Below, piece after piece: positions 11,207-20,815 of a stretch of 64,000 bases of DNA. The position numbers and the translations under genes are program-made. The DNA comes from Dendronalium phyllosphericum CENA369 (GTDB lineage: Bacteria > Cyanobacteriota > Cyanobacteriia > Cyanobacteriales > Nostocaceae), in assembly GCF_016056275.1 (NCBI RefSeq), contig NZ_JAECZA010000001.1:124934-188933 (forward strand), written 5' to 3'. The first letter of the stretch is position 1. The number at the start of each line of letters is the position of its first letter. The notes below the pieces were generated by a model. It saw only the letters and a program-made list of their open reading frames with translations. It was not told where the DNA came from and did no database searches.

Positions 11207-12565
11207 ATGAAACAATGGCTCTCTGCAATCCTCTTACCTATTGTTCTGATGCAAGCACCTGTGTTTGCCCAAACAAAATCTCCATCTGCCGTAAATGAGC
11301 AAATACCTGCAAAACAAGTAATAACTCCAACACCAAAGCCCGCAGTACCAAATTTAGTACCGTTGAAAGGCACAGAGCAAATGCGCCTGCAACTAGTTAA
11401 TTGTGGAGGATGGCTAGATTGCGCTTTAGCTAGGCTATTGTTACATCCCAGCGCATATATCGATCGCCGCGAACTTTGGTTTGATAATTCTACTCAGGTT
11501 CCTGTTAGCATCTTGAACACAGCAATAGTTGTAGAAGGTGACTTTACCGGATATCAGCTTAACAACCAAGCTATTTTTCTTGCTGAAGGTATCAAAACTC
11601 TACCTGCCAATCAAATTGTCAGTATTCCACTGATCTTGAAGCGTTCTGCAATCCCTCCCGATCGCTATAGTGGGGCAATTTATCTCACATTGCAAAATCG
11701 CAGCGATCGCTTCTCACTTCCAGTTAATCTCAGCGTCAGAAGTGGCCCTTTATTGCCACTCTTAGTTCTGTTCTTTGGTGTAATTTTAGGCAGACTTTTT
11801 AAGTATATGCAAGAGCGCGGAGAGCCACAGGCAAAAGCATTAGAAGAAATTTATCGTTTAGAAGCAGATATTGCAAGTGCAAAATTAGAAGACCGAAATA
11901 AACAACTGTTAGCAGATATGGTAAACGAAGTTCGCACGCTCGTAGTCCGCGAACAATTAGATACCGTATCAACTCAAGTACAAACAATTCGCGATCGCCT
12001 CGAAACGTTAGTCAAACTGCAAGCTTTAGAGGATCGGCTTAACGAGCAAGCAACTACTTTTCCTACAGATGTTGACGAATATACACTGAAGATTAGTAAA
12101 GCGCGACAGTATATTGCTCAAAAAGAAGATGCTAAAGCCAAAGAGCTATTAGAAAAAATTAGTTCGGATTTAGACAGCGTTGGTGCAAGAGCAGGTGGAG
12201 ACTCCGGGATTGAAGCTTACAAAAGATCCCTAGAAGAAATTGTCACAGCAACCAATCGCATCAACCAACCTATCAAAGAAAAGATTACACCAAGTTCCTT
12301 AGCGAAGTTCCAACAGTTTTTGATTAATCTATCTGGTGTGTCCGATCGCGTTCGGGCGGAAGCAACTTTCTGGGTGGTGCGTCCGCTACTATCTTTGATT
12401 TTGCTTGTTGGTTTATCAGCTGCGGGTATCAGTTCTCTTTATATAGAAAATGGTACAACATTCGGTGCTAGACCTTTTGCCGATTATCTAGGACTGATTT
12501 TATGGGGACTCAGTGCTGATGTTGCTAGCCGTAGCTTAAGTAATCTCCCAGGAGCAAAGCAATAG
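11207..12565 (+). CDS. secreted/membrane-anchored coiled-coil protein
   Basis: ORF track starts at 11123, but an internal ATG at 11207 gives a signal-peptide-like start (MKQWLSAILLPIVLMQAPVFA) and removes overlap with the caspase gene; two TM segments, coiled coil between them. Confidence 0.7.
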   Translation: MKQWLSAILLPIVLMQAPVFAQTKSPSAVNEQIPAKQVITPTPKPAVPNLVPLKGTEQMRLQLVNCGGWLDCALARLLLHPSAYIDRRELWFDNSTQVPVSILNTAIVVEGDFTGYQLNNQAIFLAEGIKTLPANQIVSIPLILKRSAIPPDRYSGAIYLTLQNRSDRFSLPVNLSVRSGPLLPLLVLFFGVILGRLFKYMQERGEPQAKALEEIYRLEADIASAKLEDRNKQLLADMVNEVRTLVVREQLDTVSTQVQTIRDRLETLVKLQALEDRLNEQATTFPTDVDEYTLKISKARQYIAQKEDAKAKELLEKISSDLDSVGARAGGDSGIEAYKRSLEEIVTATNRINQPIKEKITPSSLAKFQQFLINLSGVSDRVRAEATFWVVRPLLSLILLVGLSAAGISSLYIENGTTFGARPFADYLGLILWGLSADVASRSLSNLPGAKQ

Positions 12566-12824
12566 GCTTTTGTGTTTTAGTGCATATTGGCTGGGGGGCG
12601 GAGGGAGTGTTTCCAGGTTTTATCTAAAAGATTGTGAAGCAACTTATGGGCGCGACAGCTTCAAAGAAGAATACAGAATTCATACTGAATTATGACGACT
12701 GACAACTTTATTCTTTCTTATTAAATTCCCTAAAAATACAGACGACTTCTAGTATCAGCAATGCCATGCTAGCTGTAAATCAGCGATCGCTATAGTTGCT
12801 GATTAGTATAATTAATTACGAACC

Positions 12825-13988
12825 GTGAAACAAAATACTGTCCTTGATAAGCCTTTGATAGCCAGGTCGAGGCGTGAGGAAATTTGCCTTCTTTTTGGGG
12901 AATCTTACGATCGCGAACGCTGGAACGACTGGCGCTGGCAGATGCGGCATCGATTGACCAAGTTAGAACACTTTCAACATTTGCTGCGGCTTACTCCCGC
13001 AGAACAACAAGGGCTTTTAATCGCTCCAGAGAAGTTTGCTGTAGCCGTAACACCATACTTTGCATCACTGCTTGACCCCGAAGATCCGCTTTGTCCGCTG
13101 CGGTTGCAGGTGATACCACGGTCAGAAGAAATGGTAGTTGATACTACAGATATGGCAGACCCATGCGGTGAAGACCGTGACAGCCCAGTACCTGGATTAG
13201 TACACCGCTATCCCGACCGAGTGTTATTGCTGGCTCTAGATGCTTGCGCTGCTTATTGTCGTTACTGCACCCGCTCTCGTTTGGTTAGCCAAGGTGAAAT
13301 AGACCCGATAACACGGCGGTTGGATGCGATCTTAGCTTATCTAGAGAAACATACTGAGGTGCGCGATGTATTGATTTCTGGTGGCGATCCGCTGTTGATG
13401 TCTGACGAACCCTTAAACAACTTGCTAGAACGGATACGCGCCATTCCGCATATTGAGTTTGTACGTATTGGCTCCCGTGTGCCCAGTTTTTTGCCACAGC
13501 GAATTACCCCGGAACTTGTTGCCATGCTTCGCAAACATCGTGTATGGCTGTCTTTGCACTTTTGTCACGCCCAGGAACTCACTCCGGAAGTTGCCCAAGC
13601 TTGCGATTTACTCGCAGATGGTGGCATACCTCTCGGTAGTCAAAGTGTGTTGCTGAAGAATGTGAATGATTCCGAACAGGCGCTGAAGGATCTGTTTCAA
13701 GGTCTACTCAAACTCCGCGTGCGTCCTTACTATCTCTATCAGTGCGATCCTGTTGTTGGCACTAAACATCTGCGGACGAGCGTACAAAAAGGTATAGAAC
13801 TGATATCTAAACTGCGCGGTCACACTACCGGATATGCAGTGCCAACCTACGTTATTGATGCTCCAGGTGGTGGTGGTAAAGTGCCTATCCAAGCAGAAAC
13901 TCTACTGGCTTATGAAAATGGTGTAGCACAAGTGCGTAACTGGGAAGGTAAGACATTCACCTATATAGATCCAACGGAGCAGGATTAA
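12825..13988 (+). CDS. KamA family radical SAM protein (lysine 2,3-aminomutase-like)
   Basis: Radical SAM motif CAAYCRYCTRSR, VLISGGDPLLMSD; GTG start. Confidence 0.9.
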   Translation: MKQNTVLDKPLIARSRREEICLLFGESYDRERWNDWRWQMRHRLTKLEHFQHLLRLTPAEQQGLLIAPEKFAVAVTPYFASLLDPEDPLCPLRLQVIPRSEEMVVDTTDMADPCGEDRDSPVPGLVHRYPDRVLLLALDACAAYCRYCTRSRLVSQGEIDPITRRLDAILAYLEKHTEVRDVLISGGDPLLMSDEPLNNLLERIRAIPHIEFVRIGSRVPSFLPQRITPELVAMLRKHRVWLSLHFCHAQELTPEVAQACDLLADGGIPLGSQSVLLKNVNDSEQALKDLFQGLLKLRVRPYYLYQCDPVVGTKHLRTSVQKGIELISKLRGHTTGYAVPTYVIDAPGGGGKVPIQAETLLAYENGVAQVRNWEGKTFTYIDPTEQD

Positions 13989-13992
13989 CGCC

Positions 13993-15042
13993 ATGAGGCT
14001 TTTCATCGGTTTGTGTTACGACCTTAAGGAAGATTATCTCAAAAATGGTTTCACCTCTAGCGATGTCATGGAGTTTGACGAAGAAGAAACCATTATTGGA
14101 CTAGAAAATGCATTAAAGAATTTAGGTCACAAAGTTGAACGTATTGGCAATGGTAGAGAACTTACCTTGCGGTTAGCAAAAGGCGATCGCTGGGATTTGA
14201 TTTTCAACATTGCCGAAGGATTGAAAGGTCGCTCTCGTGAGGCTCAAGTGCCAGCGGTTTGTGAATTATTTGCTCAACCTTATACCTTTTCTGACCCGCT
14301 TACCTGTGCTTTAACCCTAGATAAAGCTCTTGCCAAACGTGTGGTGCGCGATCGCGGTTTGCCCACAGCACCATTTGCAGTGGCGAACACCTCTCAAGAA
14401 GCGGCGGTTGTGGCACTCCCCATACCGCTATTTCTCAAGCCCGTAGCTGAAGGTACTTCTAAAGGTGTCAGCAATCGTTCCTTCGTCAAAGAACGTGAAG
14501 AATTGGTTGCAGTCAGCCAAGACTTACTCGAACAATTCCACCAGCCAGTACTCATAGAAACCTTTCTTCCAGGAAGAGAAGTTACAGTAGGCATTGTTGG
14601 TAACGGCAATACAGCACGGGTATTAGCTGTGATGGAAGTGATGCTGACAGATCGAGCGGAATCTGTTGCTTACACCGCGCTCAACAAACAAGAGTATCTC
14701 GAACGGGTATCCTATCGCCTAGTTCCAGATGAGGAACCTCTAGCAGCACAAGCCCAGCAATTGGCATTGGATGTCTACCACACCCTCAATTGTCGGGATG
14801 TGGCTCGTGTGGATCTGCGTTGCGATGCTAAGGGAGTGTTGCAATTTCTGGAGGTAAATGCATTACCAGGACTAAATTACGTCTATTCAGACTTACCGCT
14901 CATGGTGAATATGGCTGGATTGTCATATGTAAAACTTATCGATGAAATAGTCAAGTCCGCCTGGCACAGGTATTTTCCTGCAACTATGAGAACTGAATGT
15001 GAAAGTGTAAGAGAGCAACACGAAAAAGTGAGATTGTCGTGA
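13993..15042 (+). CDS. D-alanine--D-alanine ligase-like ATP-grasp protein
   Basis: ATP-grasp features: LFLKPVAEGTSKGVSNRS, VLIETFLPGREVTVGIVGNG, CDAKGVLQFLEVNALPGLN; starts 4 nt after the kamA-like stop. Confidence 0.85.
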   Translation: MRLFIGLCYDLKEDYLKNGFTSSDVMEFDEEETIIGLENALKNLGHKVERIGNGRELTLRLAKGDRWDLIFNIAEGLKGRSREAQVPAVCELFAQPYTFSDPLTCALTLDKALAKRVVRDRGLPTAPFAVANTSQEAAVVALPIPLFLKPVAEGTSKGVSNRSFVKEREELVAVSQDLLEQFHQPVLIETFLPGREVTVGIVGNGNTARVLAVMEVMLTDRAESVAYTALNKQEYLERVSYRLVPDEEPLAAQAQQLALDVYHTLNCRDVARVDLRCDAKGVLQFLEVNALPGLNYVYSDLPLMVNMAGLSYVKLIDEIVKSAWHRYFPATMRTECESVREQHEKVRLS

Positions 15043-15310
15043 AGGAGGCTAGAGGAGGAAAGAAAATGTTCTTTACCCCTCTACTTCCCTGCCCTGGAGC
15101 CGTCTTAATGATAAGTCTTTAACCCAACACGATATATTGCCGTAGTGGTCTGTCGCATTAGTTCTGAAGGTTTTAGGAACGAACCGCGTAGACGCGAAAC
15201 GGCTTCCCGCAGGGTAGTACGCAAAGTACGCGAAGAAAGAGAAAAAAGAAGAGAAATTTAAAAGTTAATTCACCTAGCAAAATTAATGCGATGAACCAGT
15301 AGTTACATAG

Positions 15311-15398
15311 GTTAGGACAATTGCGATTGCTCAAAGCCTTACAGTAACTGGGTTTTTACTCAGCACTCAGCACTCAGCACTCAGCACTTTGCTATAAC
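15311..15398 (+). repeat. dispersed STRR-containing repeat, copy A
   Basis: TTAGGACAATTGCGATTGCTCAAAGCCTTACAGTAACTGGGTTTTTA(CTCAGCA)4CTTTGCTATAAC; matches copies at 42072..42142 (-) and 57335..57421 (+). Confidence 0.85.
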
Positions 15399-15407
15399 TA
15401 ATCCAGT

Positions 15408-16811
15408 TTAATTAGCAGCTTGAGTTGATACTGTTAATACCTGCGGTGGTGTCGCATCTGGTGGATACAAAAAGTCTACTTCTACCAATCTGCGATCGCC
15501 TCTCTTCATATTTAATAAAACTAACGGTTCTCCTAGTTGGCCTCTCTTTTGCACCAAATGCACAAACTGGGTTTGTGGTTTACCTCGGTCATCGTTATAA
15601 CGTACTCGTACTGTTCCTCGGAAGAAGGTTTGACGGGCTGGCGTACTCAAAAAGCGCAGTCCTGGTTTCCCTAATTGGTCTTCTTTCAATGGCGTTTGCA
15701 TTGATATAGCAACTTTTTGCAGACTTTGAGTATTGTTATATAGGGGTAACTTCAAACTGTATTGAATTCCATAGTTGCCATGAGCGCGATACGCGGTATC
15801 AGGATAACGCACCAGCATAGTAGCACTCTGAATTTGACCAGTTCCCAAAGTTCCACCATGTAAAGTATCAAGGGCATAGGAAAACACTTGCCCAGGTTGG
15901 GGAATAGTTAGATACTTTGTTTGGGGATTATCTGTTAATAAGGCTCTCCATTGAGTACCACTAACTACTCCCGCTACACGACCATAAATTATTGGCTTAT
16001 TAGTTTCTTCTAAGGGAGTAGGTGTTTTATCTCTTGGCCCTGATAAATCGCCATTATCTAGTAAATTTTGCCACTCTGCTAATGTTGGGGCACGCTCGCT
16101 ACCATCAGCATTCGTCCGCGCAAACATGGCCAAGCTAGCTGCATAAACAGTGCCATTACTCCGCAGTCTAATCAAAGTAGACCGACCATTTAAAGGTGGC
16201 GTGAGTCCTTTGACAGGAATGGGCAGATTGAGTAACATCTGACTTTGCCCTGGTGGAATCACAATTTGAGCGGGGAAAATATCTTGTCGTCGTCCCCTCA
16301 ACACATCAGACATGACGCGATCGCCCGGCCCTGCGAAAACTGTACCCAAAATATTCTGACTAAAGCTTGGCAACTCAATAAATGGCGCATCCGGTTGACT
16401 CAAATAACTCGCCGCCTGCAAGATACTTACTTTCACTGATTCCGAACTAGGATTATGCAGAATAATTCCTAAATAAAGCGATCGCAAATCTTCTGGGGGA
16501 TCGGCCTTAGCAACGTGGTGGACAAAAACATCAAATCTTCCCCGAAAGGGAAAATTTAGATGCGCTGTTGGCACTTTTTTGCCAGCTGGTGGAAAGGTAG
16601 AGAGTAAAATCCCTTCTTTTAAAACTAGTTCTGGACTATTGCTATTAAACGTTGGGATCGTATCCAATTGCCCTGGTAAAGGGCGAACTTCTTGTGGTTG
16701 CACCACTTCTTCAGGTGGTAGGGCAGCAGGAGTTGATTGTGCGAGTGTCAAACTTAGTAATAACGGCAACATATACTTAGATGTTTTCTCCACCATACAG
16801 ACGCTCTTCAT
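15408..16811 (-). CDS. DUF3370-like secreted protein
   Basis: 467-aa ORF with N-terminal signal-like sequence; LPPEEVVQPQEVRPLPGQLDTIPTFNSNSPELVLKEGILLSTFPPAGKKVPTAHLNFPFRGRFDVFVHH resembles cyanobacterial DUF3370 proteins. Confidence 0.7.
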   Translation of the reverse strand: MKSVCMVEKTSKYMLPLLLSLTLAQSTPAALPPEEVVQPQEVRPLPGQLDTIPTFNSNSPELVLKEGILLSTFPPAGKKVPTAHLNFPFRGRFDVFVHHVAKADPPEDLRSLYLGIILHNPSSESVKVSILQAASYLSQPDAPFIELPSFSQNILGTVFAGPGDRVMSDVLRGRRQDIFPAQIVIPPGQSQMLLNLPIPVKGLTPPLNGRSTLIRLRSNGTVYAASLAMFARTNADGSERAPTLAEWQNLLDNGDLSGPRDKTPTPLEETNKPIIYGRVAGVVSGTQWRALLTDNPQTKYLTIPQPGQVFSYALDTLHGGTLGTGQIQSATMLVRYPDTAYRAHGNYGIQYSLKLPLYNNTQSLQKVAISMQTPLKEDQLGKPGLRFLSTPARQTFFRGTVRVRYNDDRGKPQTQFVHLVQKRGQLGEPLVLLNMKRGDRRLVEVDFLYPPDATPPQVLTVSTQAAN

Positions 16812-16812
16812 T

Positions 16813-17325
16813 TTATGAAAGTGCCAGTCTGTTAATAATTAATACAAAATCAGCAACAGTTACCGCCAAATTTTCGGGAGTTAAAACTGGAACGTGGACA
16901 AAGATACAACGTGTAGTTAGTTGCTTTTGGAGCAGGTAGTTTAATACTGAATAATAAAGACCTTCGCAAACAAATTTACCGCAGTCATGGCTAATGTCAA
17001 TTGCCATCGCTCCCAAGATTAGTTGCTCTAAATCAACTGTTGTCTGCAAAACACTTTCGTTACAGCTAGCAGTAACTTCAATACTTAATTGCGTGCGGCG
17101 GGCAGCCATCCCACAACAGATAATGTCATCTGGCTGGAATTCATCAATTTTTTGAATTACCTGCGAACTAGCAAGCCGAACATCTACAGGTAACAGGCGT
17201 AAAAAATTTAAGTTATGGGGGAGCAAGTCAAGTTTAGTAACTTCAAGTAATAAATCATCAGAAGAATTTGACTGTTGATCGCTTAACCAAGTGTCAAAAG
17301 AAGTTAATAATATTCTTTTCTTCAT
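16813..17325 (-). CDS. pyroglutamyl-peptidase I (C15)-like protein
   Basis: MKKRILLTSFDTWLSDQQSNSSDDLL...DCGKFVCEGLYYSVL...CIFVHVPVLTPEN: catalytic-type Cys and His contexts. Confidence 0.7.
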   Translation of the reverse strand: MKKRILLTSFDTWLSDQQSNSSDDLLLEVTKLDLLPHNLNFLRLLPVDVRLASSQVIQKIDEFQPDDIICCGMAARRTQLSIEVTASCNESVLQTTVDLEQLILGAMAIDISHDCGKFVCEGLYYSVLNYLLQKQLTTRCIFVHVPVLTPENLAVTVADFVLIINRLALS

Positions 17326-17383
17326 AACAAATATTATTTAGAATAGAAAAACCCTCCATAATAAATTTACAAGGAGCAGGTCA

Positions 17384-18019
17384 ATGCCAATTATTGCGGT
17401 CGTAGATTACGACATGGGAAATTTGCACTCAGTCTGCAAAGGCCTAGAAAAAGCTGGAGCAACTCCTAACATTACTCATTCTTCCAAAGAATTGGCAAAG
17501 GCAGATGCAGTACTATTGCCAGGAGTAGGAGCTTTTGACCCCGCAGTGCAACATCTGCGATCGCGCGATTTAGAACAACCAATTAAAGACACCATTGCCT
17601 CTGGCAAACCTTTCTTAGGAATCTGCTTAGGTTTGCAAATTCTTTTTGAATCAAGTGCGGAAGGTAATCAACCAGGACTGGGAATTATTAAAGGAAAAGT
17701 CCAACGGTTTCGACCAGAACCAGGAATTACAATTCCCCACATGGGATGGAATCAGCTGGAAGTGACTCAACCAAAAAGTATTTTATGGGAGCATTTACCA
17801 TCTCAACCTTGGGTATATTTTGTTCATTCTTACTATGTTGAGCCAATTGACCCGCAAATTCGTGCTGCAACTGTTACTCACGGTACTCAGACCATAACAG
17901 CTGCGATCGCTCGTGAAAACCTCATGGCCGTTCAATTTCACCCCGAAAAATCTTCTAATATCGGATTGCAAATCTTGTCTAATTTTGTTGCTCAAGTCCG
18001 TGAGAAAATTGCTGCATAA
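17384..18019 (+). CDS. hisH: imidazole glycerol phosphate synthase subunit HisH
   Basis: Class I glutamine amidotransferase: DYDMGNLHSVCKGLEKAGA, PFLGICLGLQILFE, AVQFHPEKSS. Confidence 0.96.
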   Translation: MPIIAVVDYDMGNLHSVCKGLEKAGATPNITHSSKELAKADAVLLPGVGAFDPAVQHLRSRDLEQPIKDTIASGKPFLGICLGLQILFESSAEGNQPGLGIIKGKVQRFRPEPGITIPHMGWNQLEVTQPKSILWEHLPSQPWVYFVHSYYVEPIDPQIRAATVTHGTQTITAAIARENLMAVQFHPEKSSNIGLQILSNFVAQVREKIAA

Positions 18020-18025
18020 TATAAA

Positions 18026-18060
18026 GAGTGCTGAGTGCTGAGTGCTGAGTGCTGAGTGCT
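18026..18060 (+). repeat. STRR heptamer array (GAGTGCT)5
   Basis: Five exact tandem GAGTGCT units directly downstream of hisH. Confidence 0.95.
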
Positions 18061-18156
18061 GAGTTAGAAGAAAGAGTACTGAGTTAGAAGTTAGAAGTTA
18101 AGAGTTATTTATTTTTTCTCGTAACTACTGAACTAATGACTAATAACTATTGACTA

Positions 18157-18711
18157 ATGACTTTAAGAATTTACGGCAATCGTCAGATTAAAACTTTACC
18201 TGGACAAGAAACCAGACCCACTAGTTCGCGGGTAAGGGAGGCAGTTTTTAATATTTGGCAGGGAAGAATACCAGGTTGTCGCTGGCTAGATTTGTGCGCT
18301 GGTACTGGTTCAATGGGCGCAGAAGCTTTGTGTAGAGGAGCTAGCTTATTAGTAGGAATTGAGCAATCGAGCAAGGCCTGTGCAACTATCCGTCAAAATT
18401 GGCAGCAGGTAGCTGATAGCGAACAAGAATGGCAAGTCTTGCGGGGAGATGTCATCCAGCAGTTAAAAAACTTATCAGGAAAGCAGTTTGACAGAATTTA
18501 CTTCGATCCGCCTTATGCTAGTGGATTGTATCAGCCAGTGTTAGAAGCGATCGCCTCTTATCAATTATTAGATGCCACTGGCGAAGTAGCAGTAGAACAT
18601 AGTCCCCAAGGTTGGACACCTCCAATAATTACGCCTTGGGAAATTTGCCGCCAGAAAGTTTACGGTAACACAGCTCTTACTTTCTACAGAACACTAGAGT
18701 ATAAGGAGTAG
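18157..18711 (+). CDS. rsmD: 16S rRNA (guanine(966)-N(2))-methyltransferase RsmD
   Basis: RPTSSRVREAVFNIWQG, WLDLCAGTGSMGAEALCRGA, FDRIYFDPPYASGLY. Confidence 0.93.
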   Translation: MTLRIYGNRQIKTLPGQETRPTSSRVREAVFNIWQGRIPGCRWLDLCAGTGSMGAEALCRGASLLVGIEQSSKACATIRQNWQQVADSEQEWQVLRGDVIQQLKNLSGKQFDRIYFDPPYASGLYQPVLEAIASYQLLDATGEVAVEHSPQGWTPPIITPWEICRQKVYGNTALTFYRTLEYKE

Positions 18712-18854
18712 GAGAGCAAGCTTCGCCTTGGGAAAGGCATAAAGGGGAAGGGGAAAAGGAATTATACAAAGTTCTTACCTTTCCCTTATCCCCAGAGGGA
18801 ACCCCACCTTCCCCCTTTATCTTCTAAATCCTAACCCAGCACGAGCGCACTTCT

Positions 18855-18971
18855 TCACCCTCCCCCTAACTGGTTGCCGCGCTTGTATTGCTTATAAGCA
18901 GCGTAAAATAGTCCAGCGAGGGTAACTACAATTAGACCAAGGACAATACCTGACAGCAGGGGTTCAACCAC
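18855..18971 (-). CDS. petG: cytochrome b6-f complex subunit PetG (38 aa; not in ORF track)
   Basis: GTG-start frame translates to [38 protein letters not shown]. Confidence 0.93.
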   Translation of the reverse strand: MVEPLLSGIVLGLIVVTLAGLFYAAYKQYKRGNQLGGG

Positions 18972-19181
18972 TTTAAATCTCCTGTTTGCAATTCTTCAAG
19001 ATTCATATCTCGTCTTTGATTTTACCAAATCGGGGGCGAATCCCGCTCACAGTAAAGTTTTTAGGTGACAGATGTTCGTAAAAAACCTGTAATCTGTGCT
19101 TGCAGACACAATCAAGAACTTTTAAGCTATGTGTAGGAAATGAAAAATTTTGAGCACACCTAGACTTTCACGGCAAACCTT

Positions 19182-19556
19182 TTGGATAACCAAATTACCA
19201 AACATGAAACTCTGATTCAGCGGCTCGCTTTGTTAGCTTTGGCGATACTGCTAGCAGTCCCTTTGGCCATTTTTGGTGTTCAAATGGTTCGAGCTTCCGA
19301 TCCATACGTCAAAAGTGTTCTTTCTTTGACAGGAGACCCAGTTCAAGGACATGCTATCTTTCAAATCAATTGTGCTGGTTGTCACGGACTAGAAGCTGAT
19401 GGACGGGTAGGCCCCAGTTTGCAAGCTGTCTCCAAGCACAAATCCCGGTATGGACTAATTCACCAAGTTATTAGCGGCGAAACTCCACCCATGCCTAAGT
19501 TCCAGCCTAGCGTGCAAGAGATGGCAGACCTTTTAAGCTATCTAGAAACTTTGTAG
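19182..19556 (+). CDS. cytM: membrane-anchored c-type cytochrome, CytM-like
   Basis: N-terminal TM anchor, haem motif CAGCH, PPMPKFQPSVQEMADLLSYLETL; opposite strand to petG. Confidence 0.75.
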   Translation: MDNQITKHETLIQRLALLALAILLAVPLAIFGVQMVRASDPYVKSVLSLTGDPVQGHAIFQINCAGCHGLEADGRVGPSLQAVSKHKSRYGLIHQVISGETPPMPKFQPSVQEMADLLSYLETL

Positions 19557-19774
19557 GTTTAATATCTAAAAGTAAGGGCGCTGTTTCGTTCGCCCTTACT
19601 ATTGTATTCTTCTTTCAAATTGGTATTAGTTGGGCAGCTTCTCCACACCCTTACAACCGTGTTTGTTGAAAGCGTGATTTTCAACTAAACATCTTTACTA
19701 CAAAAATGTTTTAAATATTACACCTGCCAAATCAGTATCAGATCTCAACTATTGATGCATCTCTATGTGCAACA

Positions 19775-20032
19775 ATGATTGGCGTGATTATAAAATCACG
19801 CTTTAAAGAGAAAGAAGGTGTAATATTTATGAGTCAGTCCCCTAACCCACAAGCAAAAAGACTTCTATACATTGTTGGTGTTGCTCTTGGTCTTGCTTTG
19901 TTGCTGACTGCTTTGATTTATTTCTTACTGGGAATTGGTGTAATCAAGTCAATTTCGACATATGTGATTTGGGCAATTATTCTTTTTTCTATTGGTGCAG
20001 GTATATTGAGTGGTGTTGGAACAAGACGCTGA
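19775..20032 (+). CDS. small two-TM membrane protein, unknown function
   Basis: 85-aa ORF with two hydrophobic segments; start may be ATG at 19829. Confidence 0.5.
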   Translation: MIGVIIKSRFKEKEGVIFMSQSPNPQAKRLLYIVGVALGLALLLTALIYFLLGIGVIKSISTYVIWAIILFSIGAGILSGVGTRR

Positions 20033-20491
20033 TATTCAATATTGCTACAGTAAAATCACGTAAACTTATATAAAAATTCAATTAAAAACTATATTTACTG
20101 TTGAAATTACTGACTTTTAGCTTTTGTATAGATCCCAAATTAGTTTTTTCTTAACAAAGCTTCCAAAAAGTAGTGACGATCTCCGATCGAATTTAAAATG
20201 AAAAATTAAAAAATCACAGAGTTCATCTTCAAAGCTAAAAACCACAAGCGCGATCGCCTCCTCACACAGCCCAATCTTTACACAGTAATTCTGCCTGTTG
20301 CACTAGTGTCACCTGCAAGTTCTATAAATTCGCTCATCATCTGGGCGGTTTCAATAGCACGGTGCTAGTATCTTTATCTTCTAGCATTTAGGCAAAAGAC
20401 CGATGCTGTAACAAATTACAATGCGATCGCGTTTTGATTTAGTAAGTCTCTAATATTTATTTGAGTATTTTATCTGCCTTTCCATACTTCT

Positions 20492-20722
20492 TCAAAATTC
20501 CTCTTCACTCAAGTAAAGTTTAATAAATTCTTCAGCAGCTTCTGAATTAATTTTGTGCAAACCACTGCGAATTGCTAGTAGTGTGTCGGGGGGTGGATCG
20601 CTAATTTCATTGACCCAGTTGTTTACTGCGGAACGTCCAATACCCATTGCAACTGCTAGACGATTCTGAGTTATGCCGTAAATTTCCAGTACCCGCTTAA
20701 GCGCTCTACCTGCTTTTTTCAT
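20492..20722 (-). CDS. XRE-type helix-turn-helix regulator
   Basis: LKRVLEIYGITQNRLAVAMGIGRSAVNNWVNEISDPPPDTLLAIRSGL is a classic HTH_3 pattern. Confidence 0.85.
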   Translation of the reverse strand: MKKAGRALKRVLEIYGITQNRLAVAMGIGRSAVNNWVNEISDPPPDTLLAIRSGLHKINSEAAEEFIKLYLSEEEF

Positions 20723-20789
20723 GCCTCTGATTTTGTCAGAGGCTTGTGACTTGGTAAATGTCCTATTATTTGGACTTTAATGTAAAATC

Positions 20790-20815
20790 ACAATGTCCAA
20801 AACTTTGGACATTGT
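20790..20815. promoter_or_regulatory. palindromic operator candidate for the adjacent XRE regulator
   Basis: ACAATGTCCAA-AACT-TTGGACATTGT, 11-bp perfect arms, upstream of the 20722 start; a second GTCC...GGAC inverted pair lies closer to the gene. Confidence 0.6.

Noticed and set aside
10826-11215. 129-aa antisense ORF at the end of the caspase gene
   Set aside because: Opposes a strong coding sequence and shows no domain signature.
15359-15386. CRISPR array at the CTCAGCA repeats
   Set aside because: 7-bp tandem units without spacers; typical STRR. No CRISPR repeat-spacer pattern or cas gene seen anywhere in the window.
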